64,000 nucleotides of DNA from JASFHF01 sp050123335 (GTDB lineage Bacteria > Pseudomonadota > Gammaproteobacteria > UBA12402), in NCBI GenBank assembly GCA_050123335.1, contig JASFHH010000004.1, positions 1 to 64,000 on the forward strand, written 5' to 3'. The notes beneath the pieces were generated by a model. It did not search any database. It was not told where the DNA came from and saw nothing but the letters and a program-made list of their open reading frames with translations. This document shows positions 50,341 through 59,108 of the stretch, in pieces. The position numbers and the translations under genes are program-made. Every line of letters starts with the position of its first letter. Position 1 is the stretch's first letter.

Positions 50341-52560
50341 ATGGAAATACAAAAAAATTTAAGACTTCTTACTTTGCAATATGAACTAACAATGTTGATT
50401 GGCCATTCATTAAATTTACAAGAAATGTTGGAGTTCTTTTTACCTAAAACTTTAGCATATCTAAACTGTGCAACTGGCCATATTTGGTTACTTAACAAAG
50501 ATACCAATTTGATGGAGCACAGCTATTCTTATCCGCGCGTTACCACAATGGAATTTAACATTTTGCAAAAAATGGTTAATCAGTTCTTTAAAAACAAAAA
50601 ATCACCTCATGTTAAGTCTTTAGAGCAGCCTCTTCATAGTTACTTCATAAATATAGGAGCTGTTGGTATTGCAGTACTGCAAAGTCATAAACCACTAAGC
50701 AAAGAAATTTTAACAGCATTAAAACCAATTTTTAACCGTCTATCATTGGCTTGTCTTGCTTGTTTACAATATAGCCTTACTGAATCAAGTTATCGTGATA
50801 TTTTTGAACATTCGCCAATCTCTCTGTGGGAAGAAGACTTTTCCGTAGTAAAGAGATATCTATCTGAATTACAAACTAAAGGTATTGAGAATTTAGATAG
50901 GTATTTTATTGTTAACCCAAAAGAAGTAGAAAAATGCGCTTCTATGGTAAAAATTAATAGCGTTAACCTGGCCACATTAAAAATGTACGGCGCTCATGAC
51001 AAAGCAGAAATGATGAAAAACCTAAGCAGAATTTTCGGCAAAAAATCATTAGAAGTGTTTCGCAATGAATTAGTTGCTTATGCCAATAACGAGACTTCTT
51101 TTAAAGCTGAAGGAATTACTTACACTTTAGATCATAAAAAAGTACATATTACTATCAATTGCTCTGTAGCTCCCGGTTATGAAAAAACTTACGGCAAGGT
51201 ATTGGTTTCTATAATGGATATTAGTGATTTAAAACTCGCTGAAGCCCGCCTTGAATATTTAGCCAAGCATGATGAACTTACTGGTCTGTCCAATAGAATT
51301 CTATTTAATATGATGTTGGAAAGAGCAATTAACCGTGCAGTACGTAGCGGGCAAATAATGGCTGTACTCTCTCTGGATCTTGATCACTTTAAGAACATTA
51401 ATGATACTTTAGGCCATGATATAGGAGACCTCTTGCTAATAGAAGTTGCGAAAAAGCTGCAAAAAGCAGTTCGTGCTGATGATTTTGTAGCACGTTACGG
51501 TGGAGATGAGTTCGCAATAATTCTTAATGGTCTAACTAACGTTCATGATGCAGGTAATATTGCGAAAAAGTTTAATGACACAATCAAGGATTCTTATAAG
51601 CTAGCTAAACATACAGTACATATCAGTACCAGCATTGGTATAGCTTGCTATCCTTCTGAAGGAGAAAATGCTACCACCTTATTAAAACATGCGGATATTG
51701 CTTTATATGCCGCAAAAGATGCGGGACGCAACACTTATAAATATTTTACTCCAAATTTAAATGGTTATCATACTGAGCGCTTGTTTATAGAGAATGCTTT
51801 AGAACATGCGCTTGAACGACATGAATTATATCTAGTTTATCAACCAAAATTTGCTTTGCCTTCTAAAAAAATTATTGGAATGGAGACATTGCTGAGATGG
51901 CAGCATCCTGAACTTGGTTTAGTATTACCTACAAAATTTATTCCAATAGCAGAAACTACAGGAGTTGTTGTTCCTATTGGCAAGTGGGTTTTAAAAACAG
52001 CATGTCAACAATTTGCCGAGCATTTCTCGCAACAAAAAAATGATCAGTTGCTTGCAATTTCACTCAATGTATCTCCGGAACAATTTATTCGTGCAGATTT
52101 TCTTGATTTAATAGCTAACATAATAGAGAAGACAAAAATACCAGCAAAGAACATAGAATTAGAGCTGCCAGAAACATTGATTATGTCTAAGGTGGAAATA
52201 TCTGAACAAGTATTGATGCAATTAAACAAAATCGGAGTCAAAATTTCAATTGATAATTTTGGCGCAGGATATTCATCACTAAGTTGTTTAAAACATCTGC
52301 CTATAACTAATTTAAAGATTAACCAATCATTTATTCGTGATATTGAAACTGATCCAAATGATGCAATAATTGTAAAGTCAATTATTAATTTAGCAAAGAA
52401 CTTAGAACTAAATGTGATTGCTGAAGGAGTAGAGACTAAAGAACAATTACAATTTTTAATAGACAATGGCTGTCCTCAGGCACAAGGTTTTTATCTAGCC
52501 AAACCGTTAAAAATTGATGAAGTAGTAAGGTTTATTAAGAAACATACCGATCGCCAATGA
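50341..52560 (+). CDS. GGDEF-EAL cyclic-di-GMP protein partnered with FIST protein
   Basis: 739 residues: an N-terminal GAF-like region (about 10-145), a PAS-like region (about 155-295), GGDEF (about 300-470) and EAL (about 480-735). The cyclase site is canonical, RYGGDEFAII, and lacks an obvious upstream RxxD inhibitory site. The EAL domain has GMETLLRW, NVSPEQF, LPETLIM and IDNFGAGYSS, where the second Asp of the usual DDFG is Asn, which may weaken hydrolysis. Net activity is therefore more likely synthesis. Co-transcribed with the FIST gene, which presumably controls it. Confidence 0.93.
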   Translation: MEIQKNLRLLTLQYELTMLIGHSLNLQEMLEFFLPKTLAYLNCATGHIWLLNKDTNLMEHSYSYPRVTTMEFNILQKMVNQFFKNKKSPHVKSLEQPLHSYFINIGAVGIAVLQSHKPLSKEILTALKPIFNRLSLACLACLQYSLTESSYRDIFEHSPISLWEEDFSVVKRYLSELQTKGIENLDRYFIVNPKEVEKCASMVKINSVNLATLKMYGAHDKAEMMKNLSRIFGKKSLEVFRNELVAYANNETSFKAEGITYTLDHKKVHITINCSVAPGYEKTYGKVLVSIMDISDLKLAEARLEYLAKHDELTGLSNRILFNMMLERAINRAVRSGQIMAVLSLDLDHFKNINDTLGHDIGDLLLIEVAKKLQKAVRADDFVARYGGDEFAIILNGLTNVHDAGNIAKKFNDTIKDSYKLAKHTVHISTSIGIACYPSEGENATTLLKHADIALYAAKDAGRNTYKYFTPNLNGYHTERLFIENALEHALERHELYLVYQPKFALPSKKIIGMETLLRWQHPELGLVLPTKFIPIAETTGVVVPIGKWVLKTACQQFAEHFSQQKNDQLLAISLNVSPEQFIRADFLDLIANIIEKTKIPAKNIELELPETLIMSKVEISEQVLMQLNKIGVKISIDNFGAGYSSLSCLKHLPITNLKINQSFIRDIETDPNDAIIVKSIINLAKNLELNVIAEGVETKEQLQFLIDNGCPQAQGFYLAKPLKIDEVVRFIKKHTDRQ

Positions 52561-52586
52561 AGATTGGTATATACTTGTGTCAGCAG

Positions 52587-53306
52587 CTAATAACAATCTA
52601 CCAATAAATCTTGTTTAGTCAAATTTGGTTTATCTTGCGCTGATACTCTATGCACTATTTTACCGCTATTAATTGCCAATAATCTATTACCGTACTGCAA
52701 AGCAAAATCTAAATTGTGAGTTGCCATAATACAAGTTATACCGCGTTTAGTAATTTCTTGGTAAGTTTTTTCCATGGTCATTGCAGCAGTTTTAGGATCC
52801 AATGCGCTGGTATGTTCATCCAACAAAATTAAATCCGGCTGATGACGCAAAGCCAAAGCCAAAATTAAAATTTGCCTTTCGCCGCCAGATAATTTGTTAA
52901 CTGGAGTATCAAACCGCTCTGCTAATCCAACATGAAACTGAGCTAAATATTCCTGAAAATCCGATTTATATTGAATCTTATTTTTATTGCGCAATTCAGA
53001 CAAAGTGGCATTTTCCGCAATAGTCATATCCATAAATAAATTATCATTAGTGTTCTGTGTTAATGTTATTATCTTTTTTGTCAAAGTTTTATGACTATAT
53101 TGATGCAAACAATCACCAAAAAATTCAATTGAACCACTCGTTGGGCAATAAGTGCGATTAATTAAATTAAGCAATGAACTTTTTCCGGAACCATTACTGC
53201 CTAATAATATAATAAAATCTCCTTGATTGACTGCAAAAGTTACATCATTAACAATATTTTTTTCACAATTCGGTACCGTAAATGAAATGTTTTCAATTTT
53301 AAGCAT
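52587..53306 (-). CDS. ABC transporter ATPase, tryptophan-type uptake system
   Basis: 239-residue ATPase: Walker A LLGSNGSGKSSLL, signature LSGGERQILILALAL, Walker B DLILLDEHTSALDP, switch MATHN. The long Q-loop region and NTNDNLFMDMTIAEN match COG1101 ATPases. ATG 53306 follows GAGGAG and overlaps the permease gene by 8 bases. Third gene of a transporter operon that lies just downstream of trpR. The trpXYZ-like assignment rests on family and neighbour. Confidence 0.88.
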   Translation of the reverse strand: MLKIENISFTVPNCEKNIVNDVTFAVNQGDFIILLGSNGSGKSSLLNLINRTYCPTSGSIEFFGDCLHQYSHKTLTKKIITLTQNTNDNLFMDMTIAENATLSELRNKNKIQYKSDFQEYLAQFHVGLAERFDTPVNKLSGGERQILILALALRHQPDLILLDEHTSALDPKTAAMTMEKTYQEITKRGITCIMATHNLDFALQYGNRLLAINSGKIVHRVSAQDKPNLTKQDLLVDCY

Positions 53307-54183
53307 ACACTTCTCCTCGATGCGAATATCTTGCACTACCAAGAAAAACGATTAATACAGCGCCTAAAAATAATTTTAAATAAATTGGATTAATGCCACA
53401 CGCCAAAAAGAAATTCATCGCAAAGAAATACAACGATGTTCCCAATAAACAACTACAACAATCAACTAATGCGCTAAATTTTTCCCGACGATAGAAGATT
53501 CTATTAGTTAAATGCCTGCCGATAACCACAGATCCAATTGCGGTTAACGCCATCCCTAGCCCCATATTCAGATCAGCATAACCATCAATTTGCGCATTAA
53601 TTACGCCGCATAAAGCCGCTAAACCATTACTAACACCTAAACCAAGCATTAATAGTAATATTGTTGATTTACCCATCGCGTGAATTAATCGGGTATTACT
53701 GCCATAAGCGCGTAACAATATCCCTATTTTGCTACGCAAAAAATAACACATCACACCAAATAATATTAGTGTAAACAAAACAATAACAAAAAGTAAATAT
53801 TCCGGGGATGATGTTTGCAGGTTTTGCAAAAATACACTGCTATCCAATAAACTAATATTTGGTTTACCCATTACACGAAAATTAACGCTATACAACATAA
53901 AAGTTGCTAAAATACCAGCAATAAGCGAATTAATTTTTACAAGTTTTTGTACTAATGCAACTAAAGCACCAATAATTACACCTGCGAATACAGCCAAAAT
54001 TATACTAACATACTGGTTAATCCCATGCGTAACTAAACTTGCAAAAGTTGCCGCACCCAGCACAAAAGTACCATCAACCGTTAAATCAGTTACCGCGAGA
54101 ATACGGTAACTAAGATAAACTCCAAGCGTTAATGGCAAAAAAAACAAACTTTGTTGTAAGGTTGCAATTACTATATTGTACAT
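53299..54183 (-). CDS. ABC transporter permease, tryptophan-type uptake system (COG4120)
   Basis: 294 residues with eight or so hydrophobic segments. Landmarks: YRILAVTDLTVDGTFVLGAA, GVINAQIDGYADLNMGLGMA and AIGSVVIGRHL, characteristic of COG4120 permeases that pair with COG2984 binding proteins and COG1101 ATPases. It overlaps the binding-protein gene by 13 bases. GGAGGG precedes the ATG. In streptococci the same trio (TrpXYZ) imports tryptophan. Confidence 0.88.
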   Translation of the reverse strand: MYNIVIATLQQSLFFLPLTLGVYLSYRILAVTDLTVDGTFVLGAATFASLVTHGINQYVSIILAVFAGVIIGALVALVQKLVKINSLIAGILATFMLYSVNFRVMGKPNISLLDSSVFLQNLQTSSPEYLLFVIVLFTLILFGVMCYFLRSKIGILLRAYGSNTRLIHAMGKSTILLLMLGLGVSNGLAALCGVINAQIDGYADLNMGLGMALTAIGSVVIGRHLTNRIFYRREKFSALVDCCSCLLGTSLYFFAMNFFLACGINPIYLKLFLGAVLIVFLGSARYSHRGEVYA

Positions 54184-55145
54184 ATTTGATAACCCTCCTT
54201 TTGCGTAACTTGCTTGATTTTTGCGACATCAATTCCTTGTCGTGCAGCTGCTTTAGGATTAATAAATACTAACAACTTATCCAATTTTTTAATCGGTACT
54301 TCATTAATTTTGCCGCCTTTTAAAACAACAGCCGCCAATTTCGCTCCTTCTACACCAATCTGATATTCCTTTACACCAGTCGCAAAAGCAGCACCATGTT
54401 GTACTGTGCCATCATCTGAAGTAATAACTGGAATATGCGATATTTCAGCTTGCTTGATTAAAGTACGAATACCGCTAGCAACCATATTGTCCTTTAGAAT
54501 ATAAATTGCTTGGCTATCAGCCGAAATTTGCTTGCTAACCATATACAGATCAGCCAACTGCTGCACCATTAAATCTTGTATTTTAAATCCATGTGCTTTG
54601 GCATACTTAATACAATCAGCAACCTCTGGCGTAATTTTATCTGATGGGCTATGTACTAAAGTAATTTGTTTTAAGTTTGGTATCACTTTACGCATAAATT
54701 GCAACTGCGTAGCAACCGCAATTTCATCATCAACCACTGTTACATTACAAGGAACACGGTGCTTGCGCTGCGCTTCTGTATATTCTGCTGCAATACCAAC
54801 AATCGGTTTATCGTATACCATCGCCAAAGTCATTTGGGTCGGCTGTGTCGCAATTGGCGCATACAAATCTACATGTTGCTGCTTAAACTGCTGCAAAATA
54901 GAACGTTGTAAATTAGCATCACCTTGCGCGTTTTTAATCAAAAACGTAATTTTACCAGGATAAGTTTGCTGCAAAGTATTTTTAAAACCTGCCACAATTT
55001 CATCCATTGCCTGATGCTGCATTGGTACTAATACTCCAACTTTAATTGGTGGATACTTAATTTGTTTTGCGAACGATACATTAATAACACTAACTAAACA
55101 AATCAAGCAAACTAATTGTAATAATATTGTTTTAATCTTTAACAT
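54171..55145 (-). CDS. ABC transporter substrate-binding protein (TrpX/COG2984-like)
   Basis: 324 residues: a signal peptide (about 1-26, ending SFA), then the COG2984 pattern: VGVLVPMQHQAMDEIVAGF, NAQGDANLQRSILQQF, APIATQPTQMTLA, VDDEIAVATQLQF and TSDDGTVQHGAAFATGV. It lacks the lipobox Cys, so it is soluble in the periplasm. First gene of the transporter operon, with AGGAGA upstream. Adjacent trpR on the same strand suggests tryptophan as ligand. Confidence 0.87.
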   Translation of the reverse strand: MLKIKTILLQLVCLICLVSVINVSFAKQIKYPPIKVGVLVPMQHQAMDEIVAGFKNTLQQTYPGKITFLIKNAQGDANLQRSILQQFKQQHVDLYAPIATQPTQMTLAMVYDKPIVGIAAEYTEAQRKHRVPCNVTVVDDEIAVATQLQFMRKVIPNLKQITLVHSPSDKITPEVADCIKYAKAHGFKIQDLMVQQLADLYMVSKQISADSQAIYILKDNMVASGIRTLIKQAEISHIPVITSDDGTVQHGAAFATGVKEYQIGVEGAKLAAVVLKGGKINEVPIKKLDKLLVFINPKAAARQGIDVAKIKQVTQKEGYQICTI

Positions 55146-55190
55146 GATTTTCTCCTATAAAATAAGTCGTATATTATTGATTTCCATGTG

Positions 55191-55306
55191 GCGATTACGG
55201 AATTTAAGGTATCTTTTTTTGACGACTAGCGCCCATGGATGGAGGCGCGGGAGGTACATGGATGTACCAAGGAGGAAAAAAAAGATACCTTAAATTCCGT
55301 AATCGC
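55191..55306. repeat. Long perfect hairpin, variable-stem family copy B
   Basis: Arms 55191-55220 and 55277-55306 pair perfectly over 30 bp. The 56-nt apex (55221-55276) carries the conserved core: GCGCC-CATGGATGGA-GGCGC forms one small hairpin and GGTACAT-GG-ATGTACC another, then GGAGG. The apex matches copy A nearly base for base, while the stems share no sequence. It lies between trpR and the transporter operon, whose transcription from trpR it could interrupt. Confidence 0.9.
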
Positions 55307-55395
55307 TATAATTTTAATAATAAAGATAATATGCGCTTAGCCGCGCCAAGAATGGAGAAAACTAGACTTTGTAATTGAATGGTAATTTTTCATCA

Positions 55396-55701
55396 TTAAT
55401 CAACTATTTTTTCGATTAATTCCTGCTTAATTTTGTTATTAAGCGTCTTCAACATATTCGATCCACGAGTAATTTTAGCGATGCTAATTCCAAGTTTTGC
55501 CGCAATTTCACGCTGCGTTTTTTCGCCTTTAAGCAATTCCTCAACTAACAATATTCTGGTAGCAACCGCTTCTCTTTCGTCAAAAGTTAGAAAAAAGTCT
55601 AACAAGGCCTTTAATCCAGCCTTAGATTTTTCCGTATAACAAAGAGTTAAAAACTTGTTATATCCCTTCGCCATCAATTTTTGACGCTGTAAATTACTCA
55701 T
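55396..55701 (-). CDS. trpR: Trp operon repressor
   Basis: 101 residues. The TrpR fold is clear: LTFDEREAVATRILLVEELL, GEKTQREIAAKLGISIAKIT (helix-turn-helix) and RGSNMLKT, aligning residue for residue with E. coli TrpR (DEREALGTR, GEMSQRELKNELG, ITRGSNSLK). With L-tryptophan bound it represses transport and synthesis genes. ATG 55701 is chosen because the promoter at 55711-55739 starts transcription around 55704; the ATG at 55722 would lie upstream of the transcript. It is followed by the tryptophan-type ABC operon. Confidence 0.93.
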   Translation of the reverse strand: MSNLQRQKLMAKGYNKFLTLCYTEKSKAGLKALLDFFLTFDEREAVATRILLVEELLKGEKTQREIAAKLGISIAKITRGSNMLKTLNNKIKQELIEKIVD

Positions 55702-55739
55702 ACTGTTGTAATGATAGACCATTACAACAGTATTGTCAA
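55701..55739 (-). promoter_or_regulatory. trpR promoter with 32-bp palindromic operator
   Basis: On the minus strand: TTGACA (55739-55734), 17 nt, TATCAT (55716-55711). Across the spacer and -10 lies a perfect palindrome with 13-bp arms, TACTGTTGTAATG (55701-55713) and its complement (55720-55732), 6 nt apart. A repressor bound here would block RNA polymerase. The transcript would begin about three bases before the ATG. Confidence 0.82.
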
Positions 55740-55757
55740 ATGAAAATTTAAAGAATC

Positions 55758-56660
55758 TTATGAGGTTTGCACTTTAAATCGATTAAGCAGTAATACTCCG
55801 GTCAAGATACACAACATTGCCAATAAAATTTTAAGCGAAACATATTCGTGAAAAAAACAATATCCCCAAAACAAACCCACAATTGCAGCAATGCCATTTA
55901 CCATACTGTAATTGACCGCCCCGCTTAGCTGCAGCACCTTAAAAAGTGATAGATATCCGATGGTTTCTAAAATGATTTCCGTTGTTATCGCCAGCCACAC
56001 ACTGTTTAAAGCCAAATGCGGCAGGGAAAACTCGGAAGTAAAAAGAAATGGAGTCGATAATAAAGTCGCACAAATCAGCATTCCAGTAGTCAAAACCACT
56101 ATATTGCTCTTTTTAATGGCAAATTTTGCTACATAAATTGCACATACAGCATAGCTAAACGGCGTTAATAAACTTAAAAATAACCAATGATTTAGGGTTA
56201 AACCAAGAATACCATGTTGAGCCGCCATAATTATCATCCCTGCTCCGCCAATCAGCACTGCTGTAATGCGGCCAAAATGAAACTTTTCTTCACGGCACAG
56301 CAACGCCAAAGGATAGATAAAAAACGGAGTTACACTCATAACTAAAGCCAGTACCCCAGACGGCAAATGTGTTGCCAACCAATATTTATTGGTGTTTGGC
56401 AACACAATGCCAAACATACCGGTGAAAAAATAGCATAGGATGTCACCCTTAATCAGATCCTGTAAATAACCATGCCGATAACAATAAATCAACAAAACAA
56501 CTGAAGGAGAAAAAATGGTAAAAAATAAATAAGTTATCGGCGATACTTGATGTGACATCACGTATCGTGCTAATGAAAAAGCTGAACCCCAAACAAAACC
56601 AAGAATAAACAATAAGATCAACGGCTGATTCAAGCTGCGCTGTAGAATATTTTTTTGCAT
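55758..56660 (-). CDS. EamA/DMT-family transporter
   Basis: 300 residues with ten membrane segments in two EamA repeats (about 10-140 and 150-290). Start FILGFVWGSAFSLARYVMSH and second-repeat features YLSLFKVLQLSGAVNYSMVN are typical drug/metabolite exporters. ATG 56660 follows GAAGAGG; ATG 56681 upstream is possible. Positioned just upstream of trpR on the same strand, so an aromatic compound is conceivable but not shown. Confidence 0.87.
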   Translation of the reverse strand: MQKNILQRSLNQPLILLFILGFVWGSAFSLARYVMSHQVSPITYLFFTIFSPSVVLLIYCYRHGYLQDLIKGDILCYFFTGMFGIVLPNTNKYWLATHLPSGVLALVMSVTPFFIYPLALLCREEKFHFGRITAVLIGGAGMIIMAAQHGILGLTLNHWLFLSLLTPFSYAVCAIYVAKFAIKKSNIVVLTTGMLICATLLSTPFLFTSEFSLPHLALNSVWLAITTEIILETIGYLSLFKVLQLSGAVNYSMVNGIAAIVGLFWGYCFFHEYVSLKILLAMLCILTGVLLLNRFKVQTS

Positions 56661-56688
56661 ATCATAAGCCTCTTCTTTCATCCGGACT

Positions 56689-56846
56689 ATACCAATCTTA
56701 CCTCAAGATGCGAAATTTTGGCGAACAATTTTGTGCGGTGAGAAGCTATTTTAAACGCGTAATATCGGGAATATTGCAAGTTTAAAATAGCTTCTCACCG
56801 TGCAAAAGTGAAAGACAAAAATCGCATGTTGAGGTATGATTGGTAT
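56689..56846. mobile_element. MITE-like palindromic element
   Basis: 158 bp. Terminal inverted repeats of 25 bp (56689-56713 and 56822-56846) match at 23 positions and begin ATACCAATC. Inside, a perfect 21-bp palindrome (56736-56756 and 56780-56800) forms the core. It has no ORF. A weaker relative of the terminal sequence, CTTCAAGATGCGAA, occurs at 36784-36797, upstream of nagZ. Downstream, an imperfect direct repeat CCGYCGG..A.GGAAT.ACACC lies at 56851-56872 and 56928-56948. Confidence 0.75.
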
Positions 56847-57114
56847 CTAACCGTCGGCTATGGAATCACACCATATCTGCACTTTTAAGCGCTCGCGGGC
56901 TTGTTTATTAGCAAGTTAACAAACTTACCGCCGGTAAGGAATTACACCTAACCCTGAAGATAACACTGAAGAATTATAGTTTAGATTATTATTAAAACAA
57001 AGAAAAAAATAGCATAAAGACCCGTAGTTTTTACTGAGTAGTTTACCCGCTGAAATTAAATTTTCAATATGGTATATTACTGTTTTCTACAACAACAATA
57101 TAAGGAGAAGCAGA

Positions 57115-57594
57115 ATGTTCACAAAAACTTTTGGTAGTCTTTGGTTTAAGCTTGGAAACTTCATTGAAAAACACCCAAAAATTACTTTATGTCTTTTAGC
57201 CTTGGGAATCGCCGGTACAGGCAGCACCGCTGGATTATTACTTGGACCTATGGGATTTTTCTTTGGTACTTTTGGTACGGCAATGGCCATGAAAAAAACT
57301 GATGGTTCAATAAAAAAACTCTGCCCTGAGTTTTATCAAGATCCTACTAATAATTGCGAAGAACTTGACTTTAAAAAATACTTGCGGTCTATTAAGCATT
57401 TTGCCAAAGGTGGTGGTACAACTACATCCCTTTTTCCATTAGAACCATGGGCATGTAAAGAATTTGAAGAAAGCTGTAAAAAAACTAATCCTGATCCAGA
57501 CTCAACTGTATCCTGCCGTAGTACAGGAGAACTTGAATGCATGTGCGAAATACATTATAAAAAATCGCCAAAACCAAAAACGAATATGATGTAA
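57115..57594 (+). CDS. Unrecognised protein with one membrane hairpin and Cys-rich tail
   Basis: 159 residues. Hydrophobic Gly-rich hairpin at about 24-60 (LLALGIAGTGSTAGLLLGPM), then a polar region with seven Cys (LCPEF, NNCEEL, WACKEFEESC, SCRSTGELECMC). No family recognised. AAGGAGAAG precedes the ATG, so it is probably real. Flanked by the MITE-like element and the LRR-like gene in an accessory stretch. Confidence 0.65.
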   Translation: MFTKTFGSLWFKLGNFIEKHPKITLCLLALGIAGTGSTAGLLLGPMGFFFGTFGTAMAMKKTDGSIKKLCPEFYQDPTNNCEELDFKKYLRSIKHFAKGGGTTTSLFPLEPWACKEFEESCKKTNPDPDSTVSCRSTGELECMCEIHYKKSPKPKTNMM

Positions 57595-57670
57595 CAATTG
57601 CCAATAGAAATGCTAATACTTTGTGTTAAATTGTGCTCGGGCTCCTCATATTACCAATCCAATTTGGTTA

Positions 57671-59056
57671 TTAAATTTTTTTAAATTCCATAAGTTTGGC
57701 ACTCTGTTTTTCATCATCACCATATTCATTTAAAAGCTTGCTTCTCTTTCTATAATCTTTAAATAGATGACTTAATTTTTTCTCACATGGAACAATATTT
57801 TTAGTGCTATTTCGTGTATAAATAAAAGCTAATTGAAACTTTTGAAAAACGGGGTTGTTCATTAAATCACAAAGGGGGTTTAAATATTTTATCCAATTTA
57901 GCTGAAATTTAGGCTGCAAATATCCCTTTTCTTGGTAATGCTGGCGTGCAATTTTTTTAAATTTAGTAAACTGGCTTATATAATATGCAATCAAATTTTT
58001 GTCCTGTGTATAATTTTTTATTTTAGTTGATGAAACAAACATCATCTTTAGCAAAGATTCAAAAGAATTGTTTTTTATAGTCATTTTTTTCTGTATTGTA
58101 GCCATAGACGTAGTAACGCATTTGATCAAAATATCAGAATATTGTTCCTTCGTTTTAGAAGTAAATATAAGTGGAAATTTTTTTAAAAAATTAAGATTAT
58201 TGTAATTTACAGCTAAATCATAGAGTTGACAAAAATTCATATCTATCATTTTAATTTCCAATATCAATTCTTCTAACTTCTTTAAATTAGATATGCCTAT
58301 CAAACTTGAAGAAAAACTTTCTACATCTTTTGGCAAGCATTGGATTGTCATATATAAATTTTTTAGATTTTCTGGCGCATTAGAATAAAATTCTTGCGTC
58401 GCTTTTATCGCAAATTTATTATTTATTTTAATTTGCAATCTAGAAATATTTTTTAAATTTAATTTGGTAACTTTGTTAATAGGAAATGGGAATGGGATAA
58501 ATAATTCTTGCAAATTGGAAAGCTTATAAATAAATTGTGGAACCTTTCCTTTTTTTATAAATTGCCAAAAAAAAGGGTTCTCTAAAGTTAAAAATTCAAA
58601 CCCTATTATTTGTCTTTTTTGAAATATTTGCAAATTGCTAATACTAATATTAGAAAAATCAAATGCCTTTGAGGAAAATGTAATATATTTGGCATTTGGG
58701 AAATGTTTGTGAGGAAATTTTAATTCTTTAGAGAAAAAATTTGGATCTTGAGATAGGTGTAATTTTTTGCAAAAAAGACGAGGAATATTTAAATATGCTA
58801 AAAAATTTTTCTGGATATTACCAACTATTTTAAGGTTTTGAAGTTTCTTTAAATGTTTACATAGTTGCTGTACATTCTCCTTAGAAAAATTTTCATCAAC
58901 TGTAATTGTAGCTGTTTCAGTGTTATTTAATATGTTTTTGATTTTATCTATTTCGTTATTTTTAATTAATATTATAAATGTCTTCGTTTGGCATTTTATA
59001 GATATTTCAAGCTTATGGTTGTCTTGTACATATGTTCTTATTTTTATTGTAAACAT
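57671..59056 (-). CDS. LRR-like AT-rich hypothetical protein
   Basis: 461 residues, very rich in Lys, Asn, Phe and Ile. Several irregular leucine-rich-like segments are visible: LKKLQNLKIVGNI, LSNLQELFIPFPF, LKNISRLQIKIN, ISNLKKLEELILEIKM, each with LxxLxxLxI spacing. N-terminal residues 1-70 look like a small alpha/beta domain. Base composition and the LRR-like design are common in secreted effectors of intracellular bacteria; there is no PmrA-type box upstream. The ATG at 59056 has AAGGAGT ahead of it. Function unknown. Confidence 0.65.
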   Translation of the reverse strand: MFTIKIRTYVQDNHKLEISIKCQTKTFIILIKNNEIDKIKNILNNTETATITVDENFSKENVQQLCKHLKKLQNLKIVGNIQKNFLAYLNIPRLFCKKLHLSQDPNFFSKELKFPHKHFPNAKYITFSSKAFDFSNISISNLQIFQKRQIIGFEFLTLENPFFWQFIKKGKVPQFIYKLSNLQELFIPFPFPINKVTKLNLKNISRLQIKINNKFAIKATQEFYSNAPENLKNLYMTIQCLPKDVESFSSSLIGISNLKKLEELILEIKMIDMNFCQLYDLAVNYNNLNFLKKFPLIFTSKTKEQYSDILIKCVTTSMATIQKKMTIKNNSFESLLKMMFVSSTKIKNYTQDKNLIAYYISQFTKFKKIARQHYQEKGYLQPKFQLNWIKYLNPLCDLMNNPVFQKFQLAFIYTRNSTKNIVPCEKKLSHLFKDYRKRSKLLNEYGDDEKQSAKLMEFKKI

Positions 59057-59108
59057 TATTTTTACTCCTTTTTTAATTTAGAAGAAGTAGAGTAGCGTAA
59101 AAAGGCGA

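Noticed and set aside
55145..55395. A second TrpR operator before the ABC operon
   Set aside because: The 13-6-13 palindrome of the trpR promoter is not repeated there; the gap is filled by the long hairpin.
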